Notes: generated by a model not told the origin, from the letters alone. A DNA stretch of 64,000 bases from Cellulosilyticum ruminicola JCM 14822 (GCF_001311925.1 NZ_BBCG01000006.1:1-64000); one strand, 5' to 3'; counted from the first letter of the stretch, positions 44,176 to 59,111 are shown. Translations and numbers: made by a program.

Positions 44176-45218
44176 TTATAATTTTTGTAAAATCTTTTTA
44201 AATGCAGTAGCTACCGGGATATTTTCCATTTCTTCTAAAGCATAATATTGTATTGGCTCACTATTTGTCTTAGCCTCTTTTAAAAGTATTTCAGCTTTTT
44301 GAGACCAATTAATAACTACCGGTGTCATCTGCCACTTTTTATGTGTAAAGATGTGGATAACCTCTGAAAGTTCACGTTGTTCATAGGTATTTAATCCACA
44401 TTTCTTCCACACTTTGTGTTCAATCATCGGTGTTCCCCACAGATTTGCTAGTAATCCTTCTGCTGGACGTTTCTCTAGGCCATATCTTTGACCTTTTTTG
44501 AGAAGTACTACTTGATATTGCTCTTTAACTGCTTTTATCTTCTTTTCTTTAATAGGATACTTTTCTTCTTCACCATAACGATGTGCTTCACAAATTGTAC
44601 GTACCGGACAAATATCACATTTAGGATTCTTTGGCGTACATACTAATGCACCTAATTCCATAAGTGACTGATTAAAACGGTTAGGATCATCTGGCATAAG
44701 CTCCATGACCTTTTCCTCAAAAATTTCCTATTTTTAGCCACTCCTATATCATCTGAGATACGAAACTGTCTTGCTAAGATACGCATAACATTTCCATCTA
44801 CTGCAGGAAGTGGAATATGAAAAGCAATGCTACATACAGCCCCTAATGTATATGGCCCTATGCTTGAAATATCCTTTACAAGTTTAGGGTCATTGGGGAA
44901 TATGCCGTTCCACTTTTCGTCTATCATTTTAGCACCTTTTTGTAAATTCTCTGCCCTTCTATAATACCCAAGCCCTTGCCAATAATGATGCACTTCCTCT
45001 AAACTTGCTATTGCCAAATCATGAATCGTAGGAAAACGTTCCATAAACTTTATGTAATAAGGGATTACAGTATCTACTTGTGTTTGTTGTAACATAACTT
45101 CAGAAACCCAGATTCCATAAGGATCAGAAGTTCTTCTCCATGGCATATCTCTCTTATTCTCATCAAACCACTCTAACATTAGTTTTGCATATTTACTGTT
45201 CACTTTATCCTCCATCAA
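44176..45218 (-). pseudogene. mutY: A/G-specific adenine glycosylase MutY, split by a frameshift
   Basis: The 5' frame (45218 to 44719) encodes the glycosylase core: MPWRRTSDPYGIWVSEVMLQ with QQTQVDTVIPYY, the helix-hairpin-helix region and IPLPAVDGNVMRILARQF with the catalytic-type Asp. It leaves frame at a run of five T (minus strand; 44719-44723). One extra T restores [20 protein letters not shown] and the iron-sulfur loop ([20 protein letters not shown]), followed by the NUDIX-like C-terminal domain. The joined protein would be about 347 aa. MutY removes A opposite 8-oxoguanine; true loss would raise G:C to T:A mutation. Confidence 0.9.
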
Positions 45219-45355
45219 AACAAAGCTTTTAAACCTTGCTATAAAATAACTGTCTTTATTTTACATTATTTTTAGATAGAAAACTATTATTTATACAATG
45301 AAACCATATTCGCCAATATTTCCTAGGAAAATTTATTTTTTGCCTCTATTTTAAA

Positions 45356-46003
45356 TCACTCCGGTTTTGTATTAACTACTAAATGCCATTCACTCTTACT
45401 TTTTACTTCTCTCTTTGTATAATTCACAATTGGTCGTATATGCTTAAGCTTATCTGTATTAGTCAGTTCATAATATGTCACATCAAACTCTTTTTGAATA
45501 CCTTCCTCCAAATTTCTATCATCCATTCCTGCACTAGATGAGCTTTGAATCCAATTTATTTCTTCTCCAGTTTTCTCATTATAAAGACTATAAATATTTG
45601 CTTCATTTTCTATTTCATCTTTATAAGTTTCACTTACCGTACTCAAATATAATAATGCTTTTTTCTGCTTACCTGCCTCTACCTTTCTATCATATTGAAT
45701 ACCAAAACCTACACCTACAATTCCAAATCCTGCTACATTATTTAAAGATACAATATACTTTAAATTATCAGGTTTTATATCTTCATAATTATCTTCAATT
45801 GGATATTCCTGATATATATCATAAATACTTTTTTCTAAAATTTTAATTCCTTTTTCTTCTTTTACAAGTTGTTTCAAATCTATTGATAAAGAGGCTACTT
45901 CATCACGATTTTTTAAATATCTATTAATATGATAAATTAATATTTTACTACTTTTTCTAACAATCAATATTTCCATCTCATACTTAATCTCTCTATAATC
46001 CAC
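45356..46003 (-). CDS. Hypothetical protein
   Basis: 215 aa, unrecognised. No signal peptide or membrane helix; a possible hydrophobic strand at about 90-105 (VSLNNVAGFGIVGVGFGIQYD). The start is uncertain: the frame opens with GTG but has no clear ribosome-binding site, and an internal ATG at codon 9 is as likely. It lies between mutY and a SEC-C protein, in the same direction. Confidence 0.55.
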   Translation of the reverse strand: MDYREIKYEMEILIVRKSSKILIYHINRYLKNRDEVASLSIDLKQLVKEEKGIKILEKSIYDIYQEYPIEDNYEDIKPDNLKYIVSLNNVAGFGIVGVGFGIQYDRKVEAGKQKKALLYLSTVSETYKDEIENEANIYSLYNEKTGEEINWIQSSSSAGMDDRNLEEGIQKEFDVTYYELTNTDKLKHIRPIVNYTKREVKSKSEWHLVVNTKPE

Positions 46004-46023
46004 TCTTAATAAATTCTAAAAAC

Positions 46024-46057
46024 AAAAAAAGTCAGGCGCACCTTCGTGCAACCCGAC
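46024..46057 (-). terminator. Terminator after the SEC-C protein gene
   Basis: On the minus strand GTCGGGTTGCAC-GAAG-GTGCGCCTGAC (46031-46057) folds with a GNRA-type loop and one bulge, followed by TTTTTTT (46024-46030). It begins 4 bases beyond the stop. Confidence 0.85.
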
Positions 46058-46061
46058 CCTG

Positions 46062-47126
46062 TTATCTTCCACAACATTTTTTGTATTTTTTCCCGCTTCC
46101 GCATGGACAAATTTCATTTCTACCAACTTTAATTTTATTAATTGGTTCACTTTTTACCCCATTTACTTCATCAGGTGTAAATCCTTTATTTAACCAAATA
46201 CGTGTTGTATTCATCACTTTTATAACTAATCCAACTAACTTATTTACTTCTTCCATGCTCTTTGGTGAGATACCCATTACATTCCAATGTGCTAATGTAT
46301 GTTGTAATATTTGGTCTCCTGACTTAGTTGTAATTTGTTGCCCTAATGAAAGATCAAAAATAGCTTCTTCTACTTTTATATCATCTAATTTATACGTTGT
46401 TTTAATATGTGTTTTAAGTCGTTCAATATGAAGTGTATGTTCATAATAATTCTCATCACTATAACGTAAAAACTCTTCTTTAGCTGGTATATAATATGAT
46501 TTTCCTTGTGTATTTTGAATAAGTTCATTGAAACCTTGCATTTCAAAAAAGTATAAACATTCAGCTACAAGATATCCGTCTACATAATCATATGGTCTTG
46601 ATAATTTTGCATCTAAATTAAACCAATCAAAGTATACTTGTAAATCAAGTGTTTCACTTTCATATTTCTCATATAAATCTTTAAATACATCAATTTCAAT
46701 CATTCCATATAAGTGAAGTGCTGCTAATGTATACTTACGGAATTTAGCATATTGTAAATACTTTGATTCAAGAGCATTAGTTTCTTTTTGTTCAAAGTAT
46801 CTTTTATATTCTTCTTTGATTTCTTCAGAAATTGTTACTACATTATCTTTAGAAATCTCAACATGTCCAATACTTTCTAAGAACCCATAGACACTTTTGG
46901 GATTTGTACAATCTTTAATCTGCCCTTCGTTTACTAACTTTTGTACAATTGCTAATTGTGATTCATCAAATAAAACAACCCAACTTTTAATTTCTTGTAA
47001 AATTACAGGCATTAATTCATCACATAATGCATCTTTATTTAATTTTGATACACCTTTTAAACCGTACAGTTTTACGAGTTCTTTTAACTCATCTTTTGTT
47101 CTCTTCTTTAATTGTAATTTCATCAT
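46062..47126 (-). CDS. SEC-C motif protein of unknown function
   Basis: 354 aa. The C-terminus is a SEC-C zinc motif ([20 protein letters not shown], about 333-352), also found at the end of SecA. The N-terminal 60 residues resemble a SAP-like or Rho-N-like helical segment ([20 protein letters not shown]). The middle is helical, with no recognised enzyme motif. SEC-C ends bind zinc and SecB or ribosome-associated partners in other proteins; here the role is unknown. It precedes the ATP synthase operon in reverse order and is separately terminated. Confidence 0.7.
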   Translation of the reverse strand: MMKLQLKKRTKDELKELVKLYGLKGVSKLNKDALCDELMPVILQEIKSWVVLFDESQLAIVQKLVNEGQIKDCTNPKSVYGFLESIGHVEISKDNVVTISEEIKEEYKRYFEQKETNALESKYLQYAKFRKYTLAALHLYGMIEIDVFKDLYEKYESETLDLQVYFDWFNLDAKLSRPYDYVDGYLVAECLYFFEMQGFNELIQNTQGKSYYIPAKEEFLRYSDENYYEHTLHIERLKTHIKTTYKLDDIKVEEAIFDLSLGQQITTKSGDQILQHTLAHWNVMGISPKSMEEVNKLVGLVIKVMNTTRIWLNKGFTPDEVNGVKSEPINKIKVGRNEICPCGSGKKYKKCCGR

Positions 47127-47242
47127 TTTACCCCATTCTATTACTAATATCCTTAATCTAGTACCTATTTACTATAACATTAATATATATATATGGTAAA
47201 TAGTACCTAATTAAAAACGCGTAATATTTGTACTGTAAATTA

Positions 47243-47288
47243 AAAAACTGTCACTCAGTGTACATCAGTACACCTTGTAACAGTTTTT
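47243..47288 (-). terminator. Terminator of the ATP synthase operon
   Basis: A nested stem with outer arms AAAAACTGT (47243-47251) and ACAGTTTTT (47280-47288) and inner GTGTAC/GTACAC pairing, followed by TTAATTT on the minus strand. It starts 3 bases after the atpC stop. Confidence 0.88.
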
Positions 47289-47290
47289 CA

Positions 47291-47695
47291 TTATTTCATG
47301 TTGCTTAAGTTAATACGTGCGATAGCTTTCTTAAGTGCAATTTCTGCACGAGCTCTATCTACATTAACATCTTGCCCTTGAAGACGTTTTTCTGCACGCT
47401 CTTTAGCTTTTCTTGCTCTTTCAACATCGATTTCATCAGCAAGTTCTGATGCATCTGTTAAAATAACAACTTTATCTATAGTTACTTCTGCAAAACCACC
47501 TAATGTTGTTGCTTCCTTTTTAACACCATCTTGTGTATAAACAAGTTTGTTGTATCCAAGAAGAGCTACAACTGGTTCGTGGTCATATAATACACCCATT
47601 TCCCCTTCTGTTGTGTTAAGGATCACTGATTCAACTTCTTCATCTAAAATTGAACGCATAGGTGTGATAATTTGAAGTCTCATTTTGTTTGCCAT
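47291..47695 (-). CDS. atpC: ATP synthase subunit epsilon
   Basis: 134 aa. It couples rotation through the central stalk and can inhibit ATP hydrolysis. N-terminal beta barrel (LQIITPMRSILDEEVESVIL, MGVLYDHEPVVALLGY) and C-terminal helical hairpin (ERARKAKERAEKRLQGQDVN) are both present. It is the last gene of the operon, 17 bases after atpD. Confidence 0.96.
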   Translation of the reverse strand: MANKMRLQIITPMRSILDEEVESVILNTTEGEMGVLYDHEPVVALLGYNKLVYTQDGVKKEATTLGGFAEVTIDKVVILTDASELADEIDVERARKAKERAEKRLQGQDVNVDRARAEIALKKAIARINLSNMK

Positions 47696-47711
47696 AGCTT
47701 CTTCCTCCTAA

Positions 47712-49103
<1,392 letters not shown>

Positions 49104-49126
49104 TTATTTGTTCACTCCTTTATTAC

Positions 49127-49996
49127 TTATTTGAGTGCTCCTGCCCCCGCTACGATTTCTGTTAATTCTTGTGTAATTGCTGCTTGTCTAGCACGGTTGT
49201 ATTGAATGCTTAATTTATCCATGATTTCTTGTGCATTTTCTGTTGCTGAATCCATGGCTGTCATTCTTGCTCCGTTTTCACTAGCACTAGCTTCACAAAG
49301 TGCCCCATAAATAACATCCGCTACATATCTTGGAATTACATATCCAAGTACAGCTTCTGGTGATGGTTCATAAATTAAAAGATCGCTTGGCTGACTTGAT
49401 TCACTTTCAGTTTTTGTTTCAATATTATTTATATCTAATGGTAAAAGGCGAACCATCTCTGGCTCTTGCTGAATAGTCGATTTAAAGTTTGTATATGATA
49501 AATAAACTTCTCCAATTTCACCTTTTAAGAATTTATCTGTAATGTAGTCTGCAATTTCTTTTGCATCTCTGTAAGTTGGTTCTTCAGAGATATCAACTAC
49601 TTCTTTAGCTACTTCGTAACCTCTACTTTTGAATTGGTCTATACCTTTTTTACCAACAACCACTAAGTGTGATTTGGCTGCATCTTCGATGTGGCTCATT
49701 GTAAGCTTACAAATGTTAGCATTGTAACCACCACAAAGACCTTTGTCTGATGCTAAAGTAATAAATGCTTTAACATCAGAACCATTTGGTTTTAGGAAAG
49801 GAGAGCCTTGTCCTTTTGCATTTTGGGCAATAGACTGCATAGTAGAGAGTATCTTATTAAAAAAGGGTCTTGTTCTAAGAGCTGCCTCTTTGCTTTTATT
49901 AAGCTTAGAAGTAGCAACAAGATTCATAGCACTAGTGATTTTCTTTGTACTATCAATACTTCGGATTCGCCCTTTAATATCTTGTAAAGACGCCAT
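49127..49996 (-). CDS. atpG: ATP synthase subunit gamma
   Basis: 289 aa central-stalk subunit. Conserved N-terminal (IKGRIRSIDSTKKITSAMNL, VATSKL) and C-terminal helices (ENGARMTAMDSATENAQEIM, YNRARQAAITQELTEIVAGA) pair to form the rotor coiled coil; the middle carries DKGLCGGYNANI. It follows atpA by 17 bases. Confidence 0.98.
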   Translation of the reverse strand: MASLQDIKGRIRSIDSTKKITSAMNLVATSKLNKSKEAALRTRPFFNKILSTMQSIAQNAKGQGSPFLKPNGSDVKAFITLASDKGLCGGYNANICKLTMSHIEDAAKSHLVVVGKKGIDQFKSRGYEVAKEVVDISEEPTYRDAKEIADYITDKFLKGEIGEVYLSYTNFKSTIQQEPEMVRLLPLDINNIETKTESESSQPSDLLIYEPSPEAVLGYVIPRYVADVIYGALCEASASENGARMTAMDSATENAQEIMDKLSIQYNRARQAAITQELTEIVAGAGALK

Positions 49997-50013
49997 CTAC
50001 TCACCCCTTTAAA

Positions 50014-52074
<2,061 letters not shown>

Positions 52075-52087
<13 letters not shown>

Positions 52088-52626
52088 TGTACATCCCCCA
52101 TCTCCTTAATAATTTCATCAATTATTTCATTATGTTTTTGTTCATCAAGCGAAACTGCAACAAATTTACTAGCCATGAGTGTAGACACCTCAATCATTTG
52201 TTGTTTCATTTCATCTTTAACACGTTCTTGTTCAAGTTTCATATCATTTAAAGCTTTTTGTTTGATAGCTTCTGCTTCCGCTCTACCTTCAGCAATGATT
52301 TGTTCTTCTCTAGCAAGCGCTTTAGCTCTTGCTTCTTTAAGAATTGCATCTGATTCAACTTGAATTTCTGCTAATTTTTTGTCATATTGACCTTTTAATT
52401 TAACAGCATCTGCTTTTGAAGCTCTAGCTTCATCGATATCTTTTGCAATGCCATTTTTTCTCTTTTCCAGGAACTCTGTCATAGGTTTAAATAAGAGTTT
52501 TGATAAAATCACAATAATGATTAATGTAGAAATCCATTGTAATCCTAAGTCCCAAAGTAACTGCATATCAAATCCGATAATTCTTCCTGGTTCAGCTGCT
52601 AATACAGTAATGAATGATGTATTCAA
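52075..52626 (-). CDS. atpF: ATP synthase subunit b
   Basis: 183 aa. One N-terminal membrane helix (about 26-46, LGLQWISTLIIIVILSKLLF) and a long charged helix (KPMTEFLEKRKNGIAKDIDE onward) form the peripheral stalk. The predicted start is TTG (52624-52626) behind GGAGGG; an internal ATG at codon 21 would still precede the membrane helix. Only a single b gene is present, so a homodimer is expected. Confidence 0.95.
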
Positions 52627-52677
52627 AGGGAAAGTCCCTCCTTTCTATGTCGATGTCAAAACTAATTCTTATATTAA

Positions 52678-53799
<1,122 letters not shown>

Positions 53800-53810
53800 T
53801 CACTTCCTTT

Positions 53811-54509
53811 CTACTCCATAGCGCCTGACACAAATGTCATACTAAGCATTACAAAGATAAATGCTTGTAATGAACCAGCAAAGATATCAAAATACATGTG
53901 TAATGCTGCTGGAACACCTATGAGTGTGAGGAACCAAGGAAACATAGCATATACTAAGCCCATAATAATTGTTCCACCTAAAATATTACCAAATAAACGG
54001 AAACTAAGTGAAATTGGTGTTGCAATCTCACCGATGATATTAATTGGTAATAAGAATGGAAAAGGCTCTACTAAGAACTTAAAGTATCCAGGTCCTTTAG
54101 CTTTAACACCAAATCCATGAATCATGAAGAAAGTTGTTAAGGCGAATGCCAATGTTGTTGCAAAGTCAGCTGTTGGTGGTCTAAGCCCTACTAAGCCAGA
54201 TAAGTTACAAATTATGATAAAGATAAATAATGGTCCGTAAAAGGTTGCGAAACCTTTATTTTGTTTACCCATTGTACTCACTGTAAAGTTATTAAGTGAA
54301 TCTACAAGTGTTTCTACCAAGTTTTGTAATTTTGTATCTGGAACTTCTTTGAAATTCTTAATTTTCGCTCTAACAACAAGTGCAAAAATTATAAGTGCAG
54401 CCATGATCACCCAAGTGTTTACATGTGTTTGTGTAATTCCTAGAGTCTGTCCATTAACTTCAAAAAGTGGTATTAGGGTTTGTGAACCAAAGTCTAAGTT
54501 TTCTCCCAT
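53811..54509 (-). CDS. atpB: ATP synthase subunit a
   Basis: 232 aa, about five or six membrane helices, the stator half-channel of Fo. The essential arginine is in SLSFRLFGNILGG (about residue 168), and the C-terminal helix has FDIFAGSLQAFIFVMLS. AAAGGAG precedes the ATG. It is followed by the triple-hairpin c gene, so a and c expression is coupled within the operon. Confidence 0.96.
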   Translation of the reverse strand: MGENLDFGSQTLIPLFEVNGQTLGITQTHVNTWVIMAALIIFALVVRAKIKNFKEVPDTKLQNLVETLVDSLNNFTVSTMGKQNKGFATFYGPLFIFIIICNLSGLVGLRPPTADFATTLAFALTTFFMIHGFGVKAKGPGYFKFLVEPFPFLLPINIIGEIATPISLSFRLFGNILGGTIIMGLVYAMFPWFLTLIGVPAALHMYFDIFAGSLQAFIFVMLSMTFVSGAME

Positions 54510-54588
54510 CTGCTTACACTCCTTTCCATCAAAATATATATTGCAAACATGCCAAATGGCCTGTTATTGCCTATTTAAATTTTTCAAA

Positions 54589-54963
54589 TTATTTTTGCCT
54601 CTTTTTCATCCAAATTGTAGCATATGCTCCAATTTTCATTGATAAAAGACCAAAAAATACACCTAGTAAACTTATGCTTGATTCTAATGCTGCTATAATA
54701 AGTACTATAGCTGTTAAACCATATCTCAACATGTATTGCATATTCATATAATTTTTAGCTTTTGCTGGTGATAATAAAATTGCCTTACCAATAGTTTTCT
54801 CCATAAGCTTTAATTTTAACAAAGAAAATATTAATCCGAAGGCAAGCCCTAATGTCCAGCTCATCTTATTTGACACTATAAATATACCAATAATATAAAC
54901 AAGTACTGAGAATGTTATCATAGCCATAGGTATAAATTTTTTTTCAAAAGCTACTTTATTCAT
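54589..54963 (-). CDS. atpI: AtpI-like membrane protein (ATP synthase gene 1 family)
   Basis: 124 aa with about four membrane helices (13-33, 37-55, 78-96, 97-115). AtpI-type proteins help assemble the c ring in Na+-translocating enzymes. Sequence is weakly conserved, and the call rests on topology and position between atpZ and atpB. It overlaps the preceding gene by 8 bases. Confidence 0.75.
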   Translation of the reverse strand: MNKVAFEKKFIPMAMITFSVLVYIIGIFIVSNKMSWTLGLAFGLIFSLLKLKLMEKTIGKAILLSPAKAKNYMNMQYMLRYGLTAIVLIIAALESSISLLGVFFGLLSMKIGAYATIWMKKRQK

Positions 54964-55195
54964 GTTTATCCTCTTTTTTATTTTGTCTTTTAATTTCTTT
55001 TCTTACATGAAAAAATAAATTTCTAAAGGCTCCAGCTACTCCTAAAAGTATAAAAATAATTATAAACAATGGTGCTGTGTTTAACTTCTTATCTAAAAGT
55101 TCCCCGACTACTGTACAAATTAAAATAGGTGTAATCATCGTGAAACCTAATTGAGAAATTAAACTTATGTATCTAGCCCATGCTCCCATTTTCAC
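54956..55195 (-). CDS. atpZ: AtpZ/AtpI family small membrane protein, first gene of atp operon
   Basis: 79 aa with two helices (about 11-31 and 41-61) and a very basic tail (KEIKRQNKKEDKHE), the layout of the small AtpZ-type protein that heads many atp operons. The likely start is GTG (55193-55195) with AAGGGGTG 8 bases upstream; an ATG two codons on is the alternative. The 270 bases upstream to the wecB terminator hold the promoter region. A possible weak promoter (TTGAAA, 15 bases, TATAAA) lies about 60 bases before the start. Confidence 0.75.
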   Translation of the reverse strand: MKMGAWARYISLISQLGFTMITPILICTVVGELLDKKLNTAPLFIIIFILLGVAGAFRNLFFHVRKEIKRQNKKEDKHE

Positions 55196-55396
55196 AATTT
55201 ACACCCCTTTATATCATCTAATTATTAAATAAATATCTTGTACTTTTTACTTTATAGCACTTTATGCAAAATTTCAAGCATTAACCATTTTACCACAATT
55301 AATCATTTTTTTACATTTAAAATTTATTTTAGTAGTTTTTGTGCATTTTTATCATGCATCTAAACTACAATTATATATATTTTTTGTAAAATATTT

Positions 55397-55438
55397 AAAG
55401 ATAAGGCTACTCATATAATTATTTGTAGCCTTATCTTT
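55397..55438. terminator. Perfect inverted repeat between wecB and the atp operon
   Basis: AAAGATAAGGCTA (55397-55409) and TAGCCTTATCTTT (55426-55438) form a 13-bp stem with a T-rich tail on the minus strand, 25 bases after the wecB stop. It insulates the atp operon. Confidence 0.85.
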
Positions 55439-55463
55439 CCTCAACTTTACTATTTTATACACT

Positions 55464-56615
55464 TTATACAATATAATCTTTAGGTCTTGATACTTCTTTA
55501 CCAAAATTATGACAAATAGCATCTACAATACGTTTAGACGCATTTCCATCACCAAATGGATTTTTAGCAATCGCCATTTGATGATACATTTCATCATCTG
55601 TTAAAAGTTCTTTTGTTAAATTATAAATAGTTTCTTTTTCAATACCTGCAAGTTTTAATGTTCCTGCTGCTATACCTTCTGGTCTTTCCGTTACATTACG
55701 AAGTACAAGAACTGGTTTGCCAAGTGATGGTACTTCTTCTTGTAATCCGCCTGAATCTGTAAGTACAAGATATGAGCGTTTCATCAGGTTATGCATATCT
55801 TTGAGGTCAAGTGGTTCTACTAAATGAACGCGTTCCATATTTCCAAGAATATCGTATACGACATCTTTTACAATTGGATTTTTATGAACAGCATAAACTA
55901 ACTCTATATCTTGATTTTCAAGTACAATTTGACGTACTGCTTCACAAATATTTTGAAGTGGTTCGCCCCAGTTTTCTCTTCTATGTGCAGTCATTGTAAT
56001 CACACGTTTATTGGCGTAGTCAATATCATTGAGTTCGTCAACCGTGAATGTATACTCTTCTTCTACAGTTGTTGCCAATGCATCAATTACTGTATTACCT
56101 GTTACAAATATGCTATTTTCATCTACTGCTTCTTTTAATAAGTTTTCTTTTGCAAGTGCAGTTGGTGAGAAGTGAAGGTCCGCAAGTGAACCTGTTAGTT
56201 TTCTATTCATTTCTTCTGGAAATGGTTCATATTTATTATATGTCCTAAGCCCTGCTTCTACATGTCCTACTTTAATTTGTTTGTAGAAGGCTGCAAGTGC
56301 TGCAGCGAAAGAGGTTGTTGTGTCGCCATGAACAAGTACGATATCTGGTTTAGATTCTTCTAATACTTCATCTAAACCTTCTAATACTTTTGTCGTTACA
56401 CCTGTGAGTGTTTGTCTTTGTTTCATGATGTCTAAATCATAATCTGGTTTGATATTAAATAGTTCTAAAACTTGATCTAACATCTCACGATGTTGTGCTG
56501 TTACACACACTACATTTTCTATATTAACATTTTTTTCCAATTCCTTAACAAGTGGTGCCATTTTTACTGCTTCTGGCCTAGTACCAAACACACTCATTAC
56601 TTTTATCTTCTTCAT
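55464..56615 (-). CDS. wecB: UDP-N-acetylglucosamine 2-epimerase (non-hydrolysing)
   Basis: 383 aa, full length. It interconverts UDP-GlcNAc and UDP-ManNAc for wall polymer or capsule synthesis. Signatures are FGTRPEAVKMAPLVKELEKN, VHGDTTTSFAAALAAFY, HVEAGLRTYNKYEPFPEEMN and the C-terminal LTDSGGLQEEVPSLGKPVLV. In Bacillus the equivalent gene (mnaA) also lies just upstream of the atp operon. Confidence 0.96.
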   Translation of the reverse strand: MKKIKVMSVFGTRPEAVKMAPLVKELEKNVNIENVVCVTAQHREMLDQVLELFNIKPDYDLDIMKQRQTLTGVTTKVLEGLDEVLEESKPDIVLVHGDTTTSFAAALAAFYKQIKVGHVEAGLRTYNKYEPFPEEMNRKLTGSLADLHFSPTALAKENLLKEAVDENSIFVTGNTVIDALATTVEEEYTFTVDELNDIDYANKRVITMTAHRRENWGEPLQNICEAVRQIVLENQDIELVYAVHKNPIVKDVVYDILGNMERVHLVEPLDLKDMHNLMKRSYLVLTDSGGLQEEVPSLGKPVLVLRNVTERPEGIAAGTLKLAGIEKETIYNLTKELLTDDEMYHQMAIAKNPFGDGNASKRIVDAICHNFGKEVSRPKDYIV

Positions 56616-56723
56616 CTGTGTTGCTCCTCTTTATTTTTTTGTGCAATTTTTTCTTTTATTTCATTTATTTGCCATAGTACTAATTTATACTACTTCTACT
56701 TTAAAATCAAATACAACCTATAG

Positions 56724-59111
56724 TTATTTCTGATTTTCTACTAAATCTGTAGCAATTCTGACCGTTTCCATAGCATCATTCGCATAAAAGTCTGCTTCTA
56801 CATATTGAGCTAATTCTTCTGTAAGAACTGCACCACCTACAATGACCTTTACATCATTAAAGTTTTTTCTTATAGCTTCAATTGTTTCCTTCATACTTGC
56901 TACTGTTGTTGTCATTAGTGCACTTAAACCTACAATTTTTATATCCCATTTTTCTATTGCTTCTATAACTTTTTCTGTTGGCACGTCTTTTCCTAAATCA
57001 ACTACCTCAAAATTATAGTTTTCCATAATAACTTTAACAATATTCTTGCCAATATCATGAATGTCACCATAAACTGTGGCTAAAATAACTTTTGTTTTAG
57101 ATGTCTTTTCATTATTATTTGCATCTGCTACCATCTCTTTTTGGAGACGTTCAAAAGCTGATTTAGCTGATTCCGCTGATTTAATAAGTTGTGGTAAGAA
57201 AATCTTTTGTGCTTCATAGAGCTTCCCTACTTCATCAAGAGCTGGTACAATATGTTTTTCTATTATTTCTAAAGCTGATTTAGATTCAAGAAGTATATTT
57301 ACTTCTTCTCTAGCTTCTTCTTTTAGTCCTTTACGAATAGCTTCTTCTATGGACATACGTCCACCATTCTGAGCTGTTTTGACTTCAGTAGTTTCCACAT
57401 TTGAATATTTTTCAATATAGTTTTTTGAGTTCACATCTTTTCCCATTAATACTCTAAATGCTGCGATAGCTTCCATCATTCCAGTATCACCAGGGTTCAT
57501 AATTGGTGCATCCAAGCCTTGCATTAAAGCAGCTGTTAACATTGTTTTATTAATAATTGGACGGTTAGGTAGACCAAATGAAACATTACTTACACCTAAT
57601 ACTGTTTTTACACCTAACTCTTCTTTTACAAGTCTTACAGCTTTGAGCGTTTCTTTAACTAACTCTTGTTGTGCTGATGCAGTTACTACAAGACAGTCAA
57701 TAAAAATATTTTCTTTTGCAATACCTATTTCTAATGCGGCATTTACAATTTTTTTAGCAACTTCTAGTCTTTCTTCTGCTGTTTCTGGAATACCTCTTTC
57801 ATCTAACGTTAATCCAAGTATACATGCACCATATTTCTTAGCAATTGGCAAAATGGCTTCTAAGCTTGATGCTTTGCCATTTACTGAGTTAATAAGTGGT
57901 TTCCCATTATAAATACGACAAGCCTTTTCTAAAGCTTCTGTATTAGAAGAATCTATTTGGAGTGGTAAGTTGATTACACCTTGAACTTCCATAACTGCTC
58001 TTTTAAGCATTGAAACTTCATCAATATCAGGAAGCCCCATATTAACATCTAATACATGTGCCCCTTGTTCTTGTTGCTTAATTGCTTCGCGAAGTACATA
58101 ATCCATATCTTCTCGTCTAAGTGCTGCTTGAAGCATTTTCTTACCAGTTGGATTTAGTCTTTCACCGATTACTACTGTGTCATCAAAGTAAACAGCTTGT
58201 GAAGCACTACAAATACCCGTCCTTTTAGGAATGTTAGGTTTTATGTAGGTAGATGTCTTAACTTGTTCAACCATTTTTGCAATATAATCTGGAGTTGTAC
58301 CACAACATCCACCTAATATTAGAACACCCATTTTGGCAAACTCTAATCCATACTCTGCAAATTCATTTGATGTAATATCATAGTGCATTTTTCCTTCTTC
58401 CATTATTGGAAGGCCTGCATTAGGTTGTACCATTACAGGAATATGGGCTGTTTGTACTATTTTTTCTACAATAGACTTAAGTTGTTTAGGTCCTAGTGAG
58501 CAATTGACACCTAAAGCATCCACACCAAGCCCTTCTAGTGTTAAAATCATTGATTCAATACTTGTTCCAAAGAATGTTCTACCATTTTCTTCAAAACTCA
58601 TTGTCGCAAAAATAGGTAATTTAGTATTTTCTTTAGCCGCTAAAATACCTGCTTTAAGCTCATAAATATCTGTAAATGTTTCAAATAAAATTACATCACA
58701 TCCAGCTTTTTCACCAGCTATAACTTGTTCTTTAAATACATCATAAAGTTCATCAAAAGTTATATCTCCTACTGGTTCTAACATTTTCCCTGTTGAACCA
58801 ATGTCTAATGCAATATATGCATTAGGAAAATCTTCTTTTGCTTTCTTGGCAATTCCTACTGCTTTCATAATCATTTCTTCTACAGTGTAATCTGTATGTT
58901 CTAATTTATAACGGTTTGCTCCAAATGTGTTTGTACTAATGAAATTACTCCCTGCAAGTAGATATGATCTATGAATTTCTTCAATAACTTCTGAATGTGT
59001 TATATTGAACATTTCTGGTACTTCCCCAAGTTTTAAACCACGATTTTGGAGAACTGTCCCCATAGCACCATCAAAATATAAATGTGTATTTCCTAAAATA
59101 TTACAATCCAC
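56724..59111 (-). CDS. metH: Cobalamin-dependent methionine synthase lacking the activation domain
   Basis: About 795 aa. Homocysteine domain (about 1-300) with zinc ligands in VNCSLGP and GGCCGTTPD, pterin domain (GERLNPTGKKMLQAALRRED, about 320-560), cap (about 590-670) and B12 domain with the base-off motif DIHDIGKN (H688 of the longest frame). There is no C-terminal reactivation domain. That function is supplied by the separate gene just upstream (59101-59766), which it overlaps by about 11 bases. I prefer the GTG at 59109-59111 because AGAGGTG lies 6 bases upstream; a GTG three codons earlier is the alternative. metF is in the same operon. Confidence 0.95.
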   Translation of the reverse strand: MDCNILGNTHLYFDGAMGTVLQNRGLKLGEVPEMFNITHSEVIEEIHRSYLLAGSNFISTNTFGANRYKLEHTDYTVEEMIMKAVGIAKKAKEDFPNAYIALDIGSTGKMLEPVGDITFDELYDVFKEQVIAGEKAGCDVILFETFTDIYELKAGILAAKENTKLPIFATMSFEENGRTFFGTSIESMILTLEGLGVDALGVNCSLGPKQLKSIVEKIVQTAHIPVMVQPNAGLPIMEEGKMHYDITSNEFAEYGLEFAKMGVLILGGCCGTTPDYIAKMVEQVKTSTYIKPNIPKRTGICSASQAVYFDDTVVIGERLNPTGKKMLQAALRREDMDYVLREAIKQQEQGAHVLDVNMGLPDIDEVSMLKRAVMEVQGVINLPLQIDSSNTEALEKACRIYNGKPLINSVNGKASSLEAILPIAKKYGACILGLTLDERGIPETAEERLEVAKKIVNAALEIGIAKENIFIDCLVVTASAQQELVKETLKAVRLVKEELGVKTVLGVSNVSFGLPNRPIINKTMLTAALMQGLDAPIMNPGDTGMMEAIAAFRVLMGKDVNSKNYIEKYSNVETTEVKTAQNGGRMSIEEAIRKGLKEEAREEVNILLESKSALEIIEKHIVPALDEVGKLYEAQKIFLPQLIKSAESAKSAFERLQKEMVADANNNEKTSKTKVILATVYGDIHDIGKNIVKVIMENYNFEVVDLGKDVPTEKVIEAIEKWDIKIVGLSALMTTTVASMKETIEAIRKNFNDVKVIVGGAVLTEELAQYVEADFYANDAMETVRIATDLVENQK

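Noticed and set aside
47150-47215. Inverted repeat TATTTAC/GTAAATA upstream of the SEC-C gene as an operator
   Set aside because: Only seven perfect pairs in an AT-rich gap with a long loop; no repeated operator-like copy elsewhere in the window.
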